This document shows, one piece after another, positions 17,003 to 25,293 of a stretch of 64,000 nucleotides of DNA (its first letter is position 1; each line of letters starts with the position of its first letter). Source of the stretch: Gammaproteobacteria bacterium (GTDB taxonomy: Bacteria > Pseudomonadota > Gammaproteobacteria > Acidiferrobacterales > Sulfurifustaceae). The stretch spans positions 62,001-126,000 of the forward strand of contig JACQFZ010000017.1 of assembly GCA_016199745.1 (NCBI GenBank). The letters run 5' to 3'. Under the pieces are notes generated by a model. That model did not search any database. It was not told the origin of the DNA and saw nothing but the letters and a program-made list of their open reading frames with translations. The translations under genes and the position numbers were made by a program.

Positions 17003-17068
17003 GTCCACTGGTGTCAGCTCGCGTCGCGTAACGTCGTTTTGTGCGTCAAAAGGCCGTGGCAGGATGCG
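17003..17068 (+). promoter_or_regulatory. Phased T6SS promoter element, copy 2
   Basis: GTC triplets occur at 17003, 17013, 17023 and 17033. The core GTCGTTTTGTGCG is at 17033-17045, ten variable bases follow, and GTGGCAGGATGCG begins at 17056. It precedes tssA by 54 bases from that second box. Copies 1 and 2 form the divergent control region between tagH and tssA. Confidence 0.75.
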
Positions 17069-17109
17069 CCCATCTTGAAACGTAGCGGCACAAGGACCCG
17101 ACGCAGCCA

Positions 17110-18093
17110 ATGTCCGTCGTCATCGAAAAACTGCTGGCCGACATATCGCCCGATCTGCCCTGCGGACCGAACCTAGAGTACGACGCTGAGTTCGTCGCGC
17201 TCGAACAGGCGGCACGCAGCAAGCCGGAACAGCAGCTCGGCGAAACCGTGGTACCGGCGCAGGTGCCCGATTGGAGCGACGTCGGTCAACGGGCGCAGAC
17301 GCTGTTACAGCGGACCAAGGATATCCGCGTGGCCGTGTTATATGCACGCGCTCGCACCTGCACCGAAAACTGCGTCGGCCTCGCCGCCGGTCTGGCGCTG
17401 ATTCAACAGTTGTTGTTGCGTTACTGGGAAACGGTTCATCCGGCGCTCGAGGCCGACGACGGCAACGATCCGACCATGCGCGTGAACGCGCTGGCGCCGT
17501 TGGCCGACGCGGAAACGTTCCTGCTCGACGTGCGCAACGCGTTTCTAGTGGAACCGGCGGCTTACGGCAAAGTTTCGGTGCGCGACATTCTGATACTGCT
17601 CGGCAAACTTGCGGCAAACGACACCGCGCCGAGCCAAATCGAAATCGAAGGAATCATTCGCACCGCCGGCGCCAACAACGCCGTGCCGACCGACGCCGTG
17701 CATGCCGCGTTAAAGACAGCGATGGAACTGCAGGCCTTGCTGGCGACAAAGATCGGCTCACCCGATTTGAAACCGTTGGTCGATACGCTGCGGCCGGTGG
17801 CGCAAATGTGCGACACGTTACTCGGCACGGCGACCGACACGACGCCCGTTGGCAGCGACGCGCCGACCGCGCGCTCGATCAACGGCGAGATTCTTAACCG
17901 CGAAGACGCGGCGCGGCTGCTCGATCGAGTGTGCGAATTCTTCCGGCGCACCGAGCCGTGTAATCCGGCGCCGTTGTTTATCCGCCGCGCGCAACAGTTA
18001 ATGACGAAGAGCTTTATCGAAATCATTCAGGACCTGGCGCCGGACAGCCTGACGCAAATCCAGAAATTAACCGGTGACGGTAATAACAGGTAA
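17110..18093 (+). CDS. tssA: T6SS protein TssA
   Basis: TssA caps or primes the assembling sheath and links baseplate to tail. The 327-residue protein has the ImpA N-terminal domain with DLPCGPNLEYDAEF at residues 15-28 and PDWSDVGQRAQTLLQRTKDIRVAV, then LLLRYWETVHP (about 112-122), all diagnostic. The C-terminal part is short and ends in CNPAPLFIRRAQQLMTKSFI, as in short-form TssA proteins, without a VasJ-type extension. It is the first gene of the rightward sheath operon. The ribosome binding site is weak, but the start matches the family N-terminus. Confidence 0.93.
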   Translation: MSVVIEKLLADISPDLPCGPNLEYDAEFVALEQAARSKPEQQLGETVVPAQVPDWSDVGQRAQTLLQRTKDIRVAVLYARARTCTENCVGLAAGLALIQQLLLRYWETVHPALEADDGNDPTMRVNALAPLADAETFLLDVRNAFLVEPAAYGKVSVRDILILLGKLAANDTAPSQIEIEGIIRTAGANNAVPTDAVHAALKTAMELQALLATKIGSPDLKPLVDTLRPVAQMCDTLLGTATDTTPVGSDAPTARSINGEILNREDAARLLDRVCEFFRRTEPCNPAPLFIRRAQQLMTKSFIEIIQDLAPDSLTQIQKLTGDGNNR

Positions 18094-18165
18094 GTGTGGA
18101 CACCGACCCAGCTCTGTTGAGGCCGGATTCGATCAAATAGCCAACAAAATTTTGAGGAGACAGCC

Positions 18166-18675
18166 GTGGCAGAGAGCAGCCAGAAATTCATCGGACGCAA
18201 CCGCGCACCACGCGTGCAGATCGAATATGACGTCGAGCTTTATGGCAAAGAGAAAAAAGTTCAGGTGCCGTTCGTGATGGGCGTATTGGCGGACCTCGCC
18301 GGTAAGCCGGCAGAGCCATTAGCGGCAGTGACCGATCGCAAGTTTCTCGATATCGACGTCGACAATTTCGACAATCGCATGAAGGCGATCAAACCGCGGG
18401 CTGCCTTTGCCATACCGAATACGCTGACCGGCGAAGGCAATATGACGGTCGACATTACCTTCGAAAGCATGGACGACTTCTCGCCGGCAGCGGTCGCGCG
18501 CAAAGTGGAGCCGCTCAACAAGCTGCTCGAAGCGCGCCAGCAGTTGGCCAACCTGGTGACGTTCATGGACGGCAAAGCCGGCGCCGAGGAATTGATCGCT
18601 AAATTGCTCAATGATCCGGCGTTGCTGAAATCGCTGGCGGCTAACCCCAAACCTATTGACGACGGCGCCGAGTAA
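18166..18675 (+). CDS. tssB: T6SS contractile sheath small subunit TssB
   Basis: TssB pairs with TssC to build the cytoplasmic contractile sheath. The GTG start has GAGGAG about six bases upstream. The 169-residue protein shows SQKFIGRNRAPRVQIEYDVE at the N-terminus, LPFVMGVLADL-like VPFVMGVLADLAG near residue 31, and FLDIDVDNFDNRMKAIKPR (about residues 58-76), all strongly conserved in TssB. The C-terminus ends in the helical LLKSLAANPKP. It lies 72 bases after tssA and 27 before tssC. Confidence 0.96.
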   Translation: MAESSQKFIGRNRAPRVQIEYDVELYGKEKKVQVPFVMGVLADLAGKPAEPLAAVTDRKFLDIDVDNFDNRMKAIKPRAAFAIPNTLTGEGNMTVDITFESMDDFSPAAVARKVEPLNKLLEARQQLANLVTFMDGKAGAEELIAKLLNDPALLKSLAANPKPIDDGAE

Positions 18676-18702
18676 TAGGCCACCCCAATTCGGAGACGAC
18701 CC

Positions 18703-20196
18703 ATGTCACAGACCCAAGAACTCATTCCGGCAGCGGCTGACCTGAGCTTCGATGGCAGCGAGCTTACCGCGCTGCTGCAAAAAGAATTCCGGCCGCGATC
18801 CGACGAAGCCAAAAGTGCCGTCGAGCAGGCCGTGCGTACGCTTGCGGAACAGGCGCTGTCGCAGACCAAGCTGATTGGCAAAGACGTCGTCGAGTCGATC
18901 GAGTCGATTATCGCCGAGCTCGACAAGAAGCTGTCGCAACAGATCAATCAGATCATTCATCACAACGACTTCCAAAAGTTGGAAGGCGGCTGGCGCGGCT
19001 TGCAGTATCTGGTCAACAACACCGAGACCGACGAGATGTTGAAGATTCGCTTCATGAACATCTCGAAGCAGGATCTCGGTAAAACCCTCAAGCGCTTCAA
19101 AGGCACCAACTGGGATCAGAGCCCGCTGTTCAAGAAAGTCTATGAAGCGGAGTACGGCCAGTTCGGCGGCGAGCCGTTCGGTTGTCTGGTCGGCGATTAT
19201 CACTTCGACCATGGTCCGCAAGACACCGAGCTGTTGGGCGAGATAGCGAAGATTTCGGCGGCGGCGCACTCGCCGTTCATTGCCGGCGCCAGCCCGACGC
19301 TGATGCAGATGGACTCGTGGCAGGAGCTGACCAACCCGCGCGACATCAGCAAGATCTTCACTACGCCGGAATACGCCTCGTGGCGCTCGCTGCGCGAATC
19401 GGACGACTCGCGTTATATCGGCCTCGCTATGCCGCGCTTCCTCGCGCGTCTGCCCTACGGCGCCAAGACTAATCCAGTCGAGGAGTTCGATTTCGAGGAA
19501 GACACCGGCGCTGCCGACCACAGTAAGTACGCCTGGGCCAACTCGGCCTACGCCATGGCGGTCAACGTCAACCGCTCGTTCAAGCTCTACGGCTGGTGCT
19601 CGCGTATCCGCGGCGTCGAGTCCGGCGGCGCGATCGACAACTTGCCGGTGCACACGTTCCCGACCGACGACGGCGGGGTCGATATGAAGTGCCCGACCGA
19701 GATCGCGATCAGCGACCGGCGCGAGGCCGAGCTCGCCAAGAACGGCTTCATGCCGCTACTGCACCGCAAAAACTCCGACCTCGCGGCCTTCATCGGCGCG
19801 CAATCGCTGCACAAACCGACCGAGTGCGACGATCCCGACAGCCAAGCCAACGCCAACTTGGCGGCACGGCTGCCGTACATGTTCGCCTGCTGCCGCTTCG
19901 CGCATTACCTGAAGTGCATCGTCCGCGACAAGATCGCTTCGTTCAAAGAACGCAGCGACATGCAGCGCATGCTGCAGGATTGGATCATGACTTACGTCGA
20001 CGGCGATCCGGCGCATTCAACGGATGTGACCAAGTCGCGTAAGCCGTTGGCCGCCGCCGAGGTGCAAGTGGAAGAAGTCGAAGGTAATCCGGGCTACTTC
20101 ACCTCGAAGTTCTTCCTGCGGCCGCATTACCAGCTGGAAGGATTGACGGTGTCGTTACGTCTAGTGTCGAAGCTGCCATCGTTGAAAACCATCTGA
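18703..20196 (+). CDS. tssC: T6SS contractile sheath large subunit TssC
   Basis: TssC forms the outer layer of the sheath and is recycled by ClpV. The 497-residue length is standard. Conserved segments include NDFQKLEGGWRGLQYLVNNT (near residue 88), FGCLVGDYHFDHGPQD, GASPTLMQMDSWQELTNPRD, RFLARLPYG and YKPLYGW-like FKLYGWCSRIRG. The C-terminal LEGLTVSLRLVSKLP is typical. GGAG lies eight bases before the ATG. No changes in key motifs were noticed. Confidence 0.97.
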   Translation: MSQTQELIPAAADLSFDGSELTALLQKEFRPRSDEAKSAVEQAVRTLAEQALSQTKLIGKDVVESIESIIAELDKKLSQQINQIIHHNDFQKLEGGWRGLQYLVNNTETDEMLKIRFMNISKQDLGKTLKRFKGTNWDQSPLFKKVYEAEYGQFGGEPFGCLVGDYHFDHGPQDTELLGEIAKISAAAHSPFIAGASPTLMQMDSWQELTNPRDISKIFTTPEYASWRSLRESDDSRYIGLAMPRFLARLPYGAKTNPVEEFDFEEDTGAADHSKYAWANSAYAMAVNVNRSFKLYGWCSRIRGVESGGAIDNLPVHTFPTDDGGVDMKCPTEIAISDRREAELAKNGFMPLLHRKNSDLAAFIGAQSLHKPTECDDPDSQANANLAARLPYMFACCRFAHYLKCIVRDKIASFKERSDMQRMLQDWIMTYVDGDPAHSTDVTKSRKPLAAAEVQVEEVEGNPGYFTSKFFLRPHYQLEGLTVSLRLVSKLPSLKTI

Positions 20197-20273
20197 CACC
20201 GTCAGTGATCGAGCGGATGAGAACGACAAGTTAGGCGAGCTGAATTTTTAAACCAACAACCAAGGAGACGATC

Positions 20274-20756
20274 ATGGCAGTCGATATGTTTTTGAAACTG
20301 GCCGATGTAAAGGGTGAGTCCATCGACGACAAACACGCCGGCGCGACCGACATTCTGTCGTGGCGCTGGGGCATGAGCCAAAACGGCTCGGCGCATCTCG
20401 GCACCGGTGCCGGCGCCGGTAAGGTGAGCGTGAAGGATTTAGTCATCACCAAGTACATCGATAAGGGAACGCCAGCGATGGTGCAAGCCTGCTGCGGCGG
20501 CACGCATTTCAAGGAAGCGGTATTAACGGTGCGTAAAGCCGGCGACACGGCGCTCGAGTATTTGAAGATCAAGATGACGGACGCGCTCATCGCGTCGATC
20601 ACCACCGGTGGCGAGAAAGGTGACGATCGACTGACAGAAGAAGTCACGCTCAACTTCGCCGAGTTCAAGCTTGAGTATGCGCCGCAGAAGCCGGATGGAT
20701 CGGGCGATGCCGCGGTCGAAGCGGGATGGAACATTCCGAAAAACTGCAAGGCGTAG
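20274..20756 (+). CDS. hcp: T6SS inner tube protein Hcp, copy 1
   Basis: Hcp hexamers stack to form the expelled tube. The 160-residue protein starts MAVDMFLKLADVKGES and has DILSWRWGMSQ, KVSVKDLVITKYIDKGTP, FKEAVLTVRKAGD and the C-terminal FAEFKLEYAPQKPDGS, all Hcp hallmarks. AAGGAG lies about six bases before the ATG. A large hairpin follows the gene, fitting the differential expression often seen for hcp. Confidence 0.95.
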   Translation: MAVDMFLKLADVKGESIDDKHAGATDILSWRWGMSQNGSAHLGTGAGAGKVSVKDLVITKYIDKGTPAMVQACCGGTHFKEAVLTVRKAGDTALEYLKIKMTDALIASITTGGEKGDDRLTEEVTLNFAEFKLEYAPQKPDGSGDAAVEAGWNIPKNCKA

Positions 20757-20785
20757 TAGCTCGTGCTCTGAGGGAGGAGATCGGA

Positions 20786-20826
20786 GTGAGGGGACGTCGA
20801 ATGGATTTATCGACGTCACCCCTCAC
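20786..20826. terminator. Hairpin after hcp copy 1
   Basis: Left arm GTGAGGGGACGTCGA (20786-20800) pairs with 20810-20826 with a two-base bulge around a nine-base loop. There is no T run, so it may be an attenuating or mRNA-protecting hairpin rather than a complete terminator. It would allow higher hcp levels relative to downstream genes. Confidence 0.55.
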
Positions 20827-20883
20827 CCACTTCCACCTTAGACCGAGATGGATTTAACCCAGCAACCGACAGGATGACGCGAC

Positions 20884-21375
20884 ATGTTTCAAAGCGACAT
20901 GTTCCTGAAGATCGAAACCGCCAGACACGGGGCGATCAAGGGCGAGACACAAGACCAGAACCATCGAGACGAAATCGACGTCGTTGGTTGGTCGTGGGGA
21001 ATGAAGGCGAATACACCGCTGAGCGGCGCCGGCGACAGCACCAAAGCGACGCTGCACGAAGTCGTCATCCGCAAAAATGTCGACAGCGCGTCGACCGCGC
21101 TGATGGCGGCAATGCGCAGCAACGACTTGATCAAAAAGGCGGTGCTCACGGTGCGTAAAGCGGGCTCAACGCCGCATGAGTATCTTAAGGTCACGATCGA
21201 GAAAGGCCGGATCACGGCACTCGATGTGGACACCACCGATTTCGTCAACACCGGTCAACTGGCGGAGCGCTTGAGCCTGGCGTTTCAACACATCAACGTG
21301 GAGTACGTACCGCAAGGTGCGGACGGTTTGGGCCGCGGCAGTATGCAATTTGATGCCGAGGTGTCGTCGGCGTAG
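20884..21375 (+). CDS. Hcp-family protein, copy 2
   Basis: A 163-residue Hcp paralogue with the same fold signature: MFLKIETARHGAIKGE, IDVVGWSWGMKANTP, ATLHEVVIRKNVDSAS, IKKAVLTVRKAGSTPHEYL and a C-terminal HINVEYVPQG. It clearly diverges from copy 1, especially in the outer loops (for example KNVDSASTALMAAMRSND in place of KYIDKGTPAMVQACCGG). It may form tubes with its own cargo preference or mix with copy 1. The start ATG at 20884 could also be the second ATG at 20899. It lies 127 bases after hcp copy 1. Confidence 0.92.
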   Translation: MFQSDMFLKIETARHGAIKGETQDQNHRDEIDVVGWSWGMKANTPLSGAGDSTKATLHEVVIRKNVDSASTALMAAMRSNDLIKKAVLTVRKAGSTPHEYLKVTIEKGRITALDVDTTDFVNTGQLAERLSLAFQHINVEYVPQGADGLGRGSMQFDAEVSSA

Positions 21376-21439
21376 GTGGAAGCGGGAGTGAGCCAGGTGT
21401 GCAGAGCGCGCTCGTGACATTCAACTTCACTGCTTTCCG

Positions 21440-21545
21440 CCGATGGGTCCCCTCCCCTTCAGGGGGAGGGACAGGGTGGGGGGGGGTTTCGACGCATAGC
21501 CACACACCCACCCCCACCCCACCCCTCCCCCTGAGGGGGAGGGAG
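21440..21545. repeat. C/G-rich palindromic repeat, copy 5
   Basis: Two palindromes, CCCTCCCC-TTCA-GGGGGAGGG near 21450-21470 and CCCTCCCCCTGAGGGGGAGGG (split: arms near 21523-21543), flank a G-run/C-run pair, forming a larger inverted repeat. It lies between hcp copy 2 and tssE inside the operon. Confidence 0.75.
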
Positions 21546-21574
21546 TTTCCTTATATAGACCAAGAAGTCTGACC

Positions 21575-22090
21575 ATGGCTGAACTGACTCCGCAAGAACG
21601 ACTACAGCCGGCACTGTTGGATCGTCTGACCGACGACGATCCGGACAACAAGCTCGAACCGCGAGAAGAACGCGTCATCAACAAAACCAAGATGCGGCAG
21701 GCGGTGCTACGCGATCTCGCGTGGCTGTTCAACACGACGCGCCTCGGTCAGCGCGATGAATTTGCCGGTTTACGTCTCGCAGAAAGCTCGACCGTCAATT
21801 TCGGTCTGCCGGCTTTCACCGGCGAAACCGCCTCGACACTCGATGTGATCGATCTCGAACGCTCGATTAAGCAAGCGATTCTCGACTTCGAGCCGCGCAT
21901 CATGCCGGCGTCGCTGCAAGTCGAATCGCTGATCATTGAGGATCAACTCAATCACCATAACGTTGTCAGCGTGCAGATCCGCGGCAACCTGTGGGCACAG
22001 CCGGTGCCGCTCGAGTTGTTGTTGCGCACCGAAGTCGACTTGGAAACGGGCGAAGTGGAAATTCGCGATCTAACGCGGTCGGGGCTATAG
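21575..22090 (+). CDS. tssE: T6SS baseplate protein TssE
   Basis: A gp25-like wedge protein of the baseplate. The 171-residue protein carries RLQPALLDRLTDDDP and then MRQAVLRDLAWLFNTTR (about residues 33-49), followed by GLPAFTGETAS, LERSIKQAILDFEPRIMPAS and the C-terminal TEVDLETGEVEIRDL. These match gp25/TssE throughout. The upstream gap contains a palindromic repeat, which may lower read-through from the hcp genes. The stop is three bases from the tssF start. Confidence 0.94.
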   Translation: MAELTPQERLQPALLDRLTDDDPDNKLEPREERVINKTKMRQAVLRDLAWLFNTTRLGQRDEFAGLRLAESSTVNFGLPAFTGETASTLDVIDLERSIKQAILDFEPRIMPASLQVESLIIEDQLNHHNVVSVQIRGNLWAQPVPLELLLRTEVDLETGEVEIRDLTRSGL

Positions 22091-22093
22091 CCA

Positions 22094-23968
22094 ATGGACC
22101 CAAGACTGCTGCGCTACTACAACCAAGAACTGTCGCACCTGCGCGAGATGGGCGCCGAGTTCGCGCAACAATTTCCCAAGATCGCGGCGCGTCTCGGCAT
22201 GGATGGGATCGAGGTTACCGATCCTTATGTCGAGCGTCTGCTGGAAGGTGTCGGCTTCCTCGCGGCGCGCGTGCAACTCAAGCTCGATGCGGAATTCCCG
22301 CGTTTCACCCGCCGCCTGCTCGAGATCGTTTACCCGAATTATCTGGCGCCGACGCCGTCGATGCTGATGGCGCAATTTCGCCCGCAGCTAACCGAAACCA
22401 ATCTGGCGCAAGGCGTCACCATTCCGCGCGGCACTAGCCTGCGCGGTCAGCTGGGCAAGGGCGATACCACCGGTTGCGAATTTCGCACGGCGCAGGACGT
22501 AACCCTCTGGCCGTTGGAACTGACCAGCGCCGACTATTTTTCGTATGCACCGGACCTGCCGCTTAGCACGCTGTCCACCGCCAAGACCATCAAGGGCGGT
22601 GTACGCCTGAGACTGAAGACGACCGCCGGTTTGAAATTCAACCAACTCCGTCTCGACAGTTTGCGTCTGCATTTTTCCGGCAATGACGACGTCGCCTACA
22701 AACTGCACGAGCTTTGCCTCGGCAGCATGCTCGGCGTCGTGGTCGCGCCGGCGCGGCATCCGTGGGCCTGGCACAAATTTCTGCCGGCTCAGCATGTGAA
22801 ACCCGTCGGTTTCCGCGACAACGAGGCACTCCTGCCGGTGTGCCTGCGTGGCTTTCAAGGTTACCGGCTACTGCAGGAATACTTCGCGTTCCCGCAACGA
22901 TTCCTGTCGATCGACGTCGACGGGCTCGCGCACGCGCTGGCCAAACATGCCGGCGATGAAATCGAAATCGTGCTGCTGTTCAGCCGCGGCGAAGCGGCGC
23001 TGGAAAGCCTGGTCGGTATCGATAACTTTTCGCTGTTCTGCACGCCGGCCATCAACTTATTCAGTAAACGCGCCGACCGCATTCATCTGACGACTAACCA
23101 TCACGAGTATCACGTCGTCGCCGATCGGACGCGGCCGATCGATTTCGAGGTGTACGACGTTACCGGCGTCAACGGCTATGGTGTCGGCAGCGATAGCGAA
23201 CAATCGTTTCATCCGTTATACGCCGCCCACCACGCCGAATCGCCGTCGCATCAGGCTTACTTCACGCTACAGCGCGAACCGCGACTGTTATCGGAAGCGC
23301 AAAAGCGCAACGGTAACCGTTCGAGTTACGTCGGCAGCGAGGTATTTCTTTCTATCGTCGATCCGGCCGAAGCGCCGTACAGTAATAACTTGCGGCAACT
23401 CGCGATCACGACGTTGTGTACCAATCGCGATCTGCCGTTACAGATGCCGCTTGGCCTCGGCAAAACCGACTTCACGCTCGACATCGCCGCGCCGCTCGAA
23501 TCGGTTCGTTGCATCAAAGGTCCGTCGCGGCCGTACTCGCCGCTGGCCGACGGCGCGGTCGCCTGGCAGTGCATCAGTCATCTGTCGCTCAATTACCTGT
23601 CGCTGATCAACAGCAACGCCCACGAAGGCGCCGCTGCGTTGCGGCAAATGTTGGAGTTGTATGCCGCTACCGGCGACGCGGCGTTGAAGAAGCAAATCGA
23701 AGGCGTGCGCAGTATTCAGGCGCAACCGTTGACGCGCCGCTTGCCGATGGCCGGCCCGATCGCGTTCGGGCGCGGTTTGGAAATCACCCTGCAAGTCGAC
23801 GAGATCGCGTTTCAAGGGAGCAGCGCGTTTCTCTTCGGCTCGGTCATGGAGAAATTTTTCGCGCGCTACGTGTCGATCAATTCGTTTACCGAAACCGTGC
23901 TGCGCTCGCTGAACCGCGGCGAAATCATGCGCTGGAGGCCGCTATGCGGGGAGCGACCGATCTTATGA
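22094..23968 (+). CDS. tssF: T6SS baseplate protein TssF
   Basis: TssF is the large baseplate wedge component, acting with TssG and TssK. The 624-residue protein starts MDPRLLRYYNQELSHLREMG and continues EFAQQFPKIAARLGMDG, then VERLLEGVGFLAARVQLKLD and FTRRLLEIVYPNYLAPTPSM, the classic TssF N-terminus. The C-terminal FGRGLEITLQVDE and FFARYVSINSFTET complete the family pattern. Its stop overlaps the tssG start (ATGA at 23965-23968). Confidence 0.96.
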   Translation: MDPRLLRYYNQELSHLREMGAEFAQQFPKIAARLGMDGIEVTDPYVERLLEGVGFLAARVQLKLDAEFPRFTRRLLEIVYPNYLAPTPSMLMAQFRPQLTETNLAQGVTIPRGTSLRGQLGKGDTTGCEFRTAQDVTLWPLELTSADYFSYAPDLPLSTLSTAKTIKGGVRLRLKTTAGLKFNQLRLDSLRLHFSGNDDVAYKLHELCLGSMLGVVVAPARHPWAWHKFLPAQHVKPVGFRDNEALLPVCLRGFQGYRLLQEYFAFPQRFLSIDVDGLAHALAKHAGDEIEIVLLFSRGEAALESLVGIDNFSLFCTPAINLFSKRADRIHLTTNHHEYHVVADRTRPIDFEVYDVTGVNGYGVGSDSEQSFHPLYAAHHAESPSHQAYFTLQREPRLLSEAQKRNGNRSSYVGSEVFLSIVDPAEAPYSNNLRQLAITTLCTNRDLPLQMPLGLGKTDFTLDIAAPLESVRCIKGPSRPYSPLADGAVAWQCISHLSLNYLSLINSNAHEGAAALRQMLELYAATGDAALKKQIEGVRSIQAQPLTRRLPMAGPIAFGRGLEITLQVDEIAFQGSSAFLFGSVMEKFFARYVSINSFTETVLRSLNRGEIMRWRPLCGERPIL

Positions 23969-25281
23969 GTCGCAGCAGCGATCCAACTCCCCCTCTCCCC
24001 CCGGGAGAGGGACGGGGTGAGGGAAAACAGCGTGACGGTACGGCAACCCCGTCCCTCACTGCCGCCCCTCTCCCGGCAAGGATCGACAATGTCCTTGCTC
24101 CCTCATCCCCATCCCTTCTCCCGGAGGGAGAAGGGAGCGAGTCGATGCTGGCTACGCGAGCATTTCATTTGACCGGAGATAGGACAAGCTATTTCCACGC
24201 ACTCGCGCGTGAGCCATATGCGCACGACTTCTTCCATGCGTTACGCCAGATCGAATGTCTGTACGCCGACAAACCGCGGCTAGGCACGGCGCTACGTCCG
24301 GCCGACGAACCGATTCGGCTGGCGCAGCAACCGTCGATGAACTTCGCGCCGGCGACGCTGGCGGCGTTCGATCTGCCGACGTCGTACCGGCCGGCGCGCA
24401 TGCAGGTGCACTTCTTCGGCCTGCTCGGCGCCAATGGACCGCTACCGCTGCATCTGACGGAGTACACCTATCAGCGCAAGCTGCATGCCGGCGACGAAAC
24501 CTTCGCGCGCTGGCTCGACGTTTTCCATCACCGCTTCTTGCAAATGTTTTACCGCGCCTGGGCGCAGGCGCAGCCGACAGTCAATCTGGATCGTCCGCGT
24601 GACGACCGATTCTCGGTGTATGTCGGCGCGTTGCTCGGGCTCGGTAGCACGGCGCTGCGCCAGCGTGACGAGGTGGCGGACGCGGCGAAAAAATTTTTCG
24701 CCGGTCGCTTGGCGGCGGCAGCGCGCAATCCGGAAGGTTTAGCGGCAATGCTGACCGACTACTTCCACATTCCCGTGCGCGTCGAATCGTTCGTCGGCCA
24801 ATGGCTAAAGATTCCACCGCGGGATCGCAGCTATCTCGGCAGCGGACGCGGCAACGACGGCACGCAGCTCGGCGTCGACACGAATTTGGGCGCGAAAGTG
24901 TGGAGCCGGCAAAGCAAATTTCGTCTCTGGCTCGGCCCGCTGTCGCTCGAGCAATACGAAAGTTTTCTGCCGGGCGGTGCCGCGCTGGACCGCTTGATCG
25001 CTTGGGTCCGGCAATATCTGTGCTTCGAATTCGACTGGGATATCCGGCTCGTGCTCGCCGCCGGCCTCGTGCCCAAAACCACGCTCGGTGGGTACGGACA
25101 ACTCGGCTGGACCAACTGGCTCGGCATCCGCAATAAAGCCGCCGGTGCCACCGACTTGATCTTGAACCCGGAGCGCATCGCGCGTGTCACCGCATCCAGG
25201 AAACGGGCGGCGCCATCACAACAATCATCGAACCTAAGGCGCGCCGGTCGTATCGATCAGCCAATGGCACGCGCCAGCTAA
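23965..25281 (+). CDS. tssG: T6SS baseplate protein TssG with repeat-encoded N-terminus
   Basis: TssG partners TssF in the baseplate wedge. The family region starts near residue 62: HALAREPYAHDFFHALRQIE, RLAQQPSMNFAP, MQVHFFGLLGANGPLPLHLT, and later FHIPVRVESFVGQW. The in-frame ATG overlapping the tssF stop (23965) gives 438 residues, but residues 6-60 are encoded by a C/G-rich palindromic repeat (PLPPGEGRGEGK and LLPEGEGSES). A second ATG at 24145, with an SD-like GGGAG from the repeat, would yield a 378-residue protein of more usual length. Either start keeps the frame. I annotate the overlapping start but consider the internal one at least as likely. Confidence 0.9.
   Translation: MSRSSDPTPPLPPGEGRGEGKQRDGTATPSLTAAPLPARIDNVLAPSSPSLLPEGEGSESMLATRAFHLTGDRTSYFHALAREPYAHDFFHALRQIECLYADKPRLGTALRPADEPIRLAQQPSMNFAPATLAAFDLPTSYRPARMQVHFFGLLGANGPLPLHLTEYTYQRKLHAGDETFARWLDVFHHRFLQMFYRAWAQAQPTVNLDRPRDDRFSVYVGALLGLGSTALRQRDEVADAAKKFFAGRLAAAARNPEGLAAMLTDYFHIPVRVESFVGQWLKIPPRDRSYLGSGRGNDGTQLGVDTNLGAKVWSRQSKFRLWLGPLSLEQYESFLPGGAALDRLIAWVRQYLCFEFDWDIRLVLAAGLVPKTTLGGYGQLGWTNWLGIRNKAAGATDLILNPERIARVTASRKRAAPSQQSSNLRRAGRIDQPMARAS
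23985..24144. repeat. C/G-rich palindromic repeat, copy 6, inside tssG
   Basis: A 160-base array of palindromic arms (CCCCTCTCCCCCCGGGAGAG at the left, CCTTCTCCCGGAGGGAGAAG at the right) lies within the 5' part of the tssG frame. Its length keeps the frame open and free of stops. It is the only copy in this window that interrupts a coding region. Confidence 0.8.
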
Positions 25282-25293
25282 GAGGAATAAAAA

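Noticed and set aside
17056-17071. GTGGCAGGATGCG box as a sigma-54 promoter
   Set aside because: Sigma-54 sites need GG and GC ten bases apart. Here the GC lies only six bases after the GG, and none of the other five copies improves the fit.
19587-20042. Frames overlapping tssC on both strands
   Set aside because: They have arginine- or histidine-rich composition and no homology, while tssC is unambiguous in its own frame.
23416-23964. Upstream part of the tssG frame as protein
   Set aside because: This is a basic, alanine/arginine-rich shadow of tssF; TssG homology starts after 24145.
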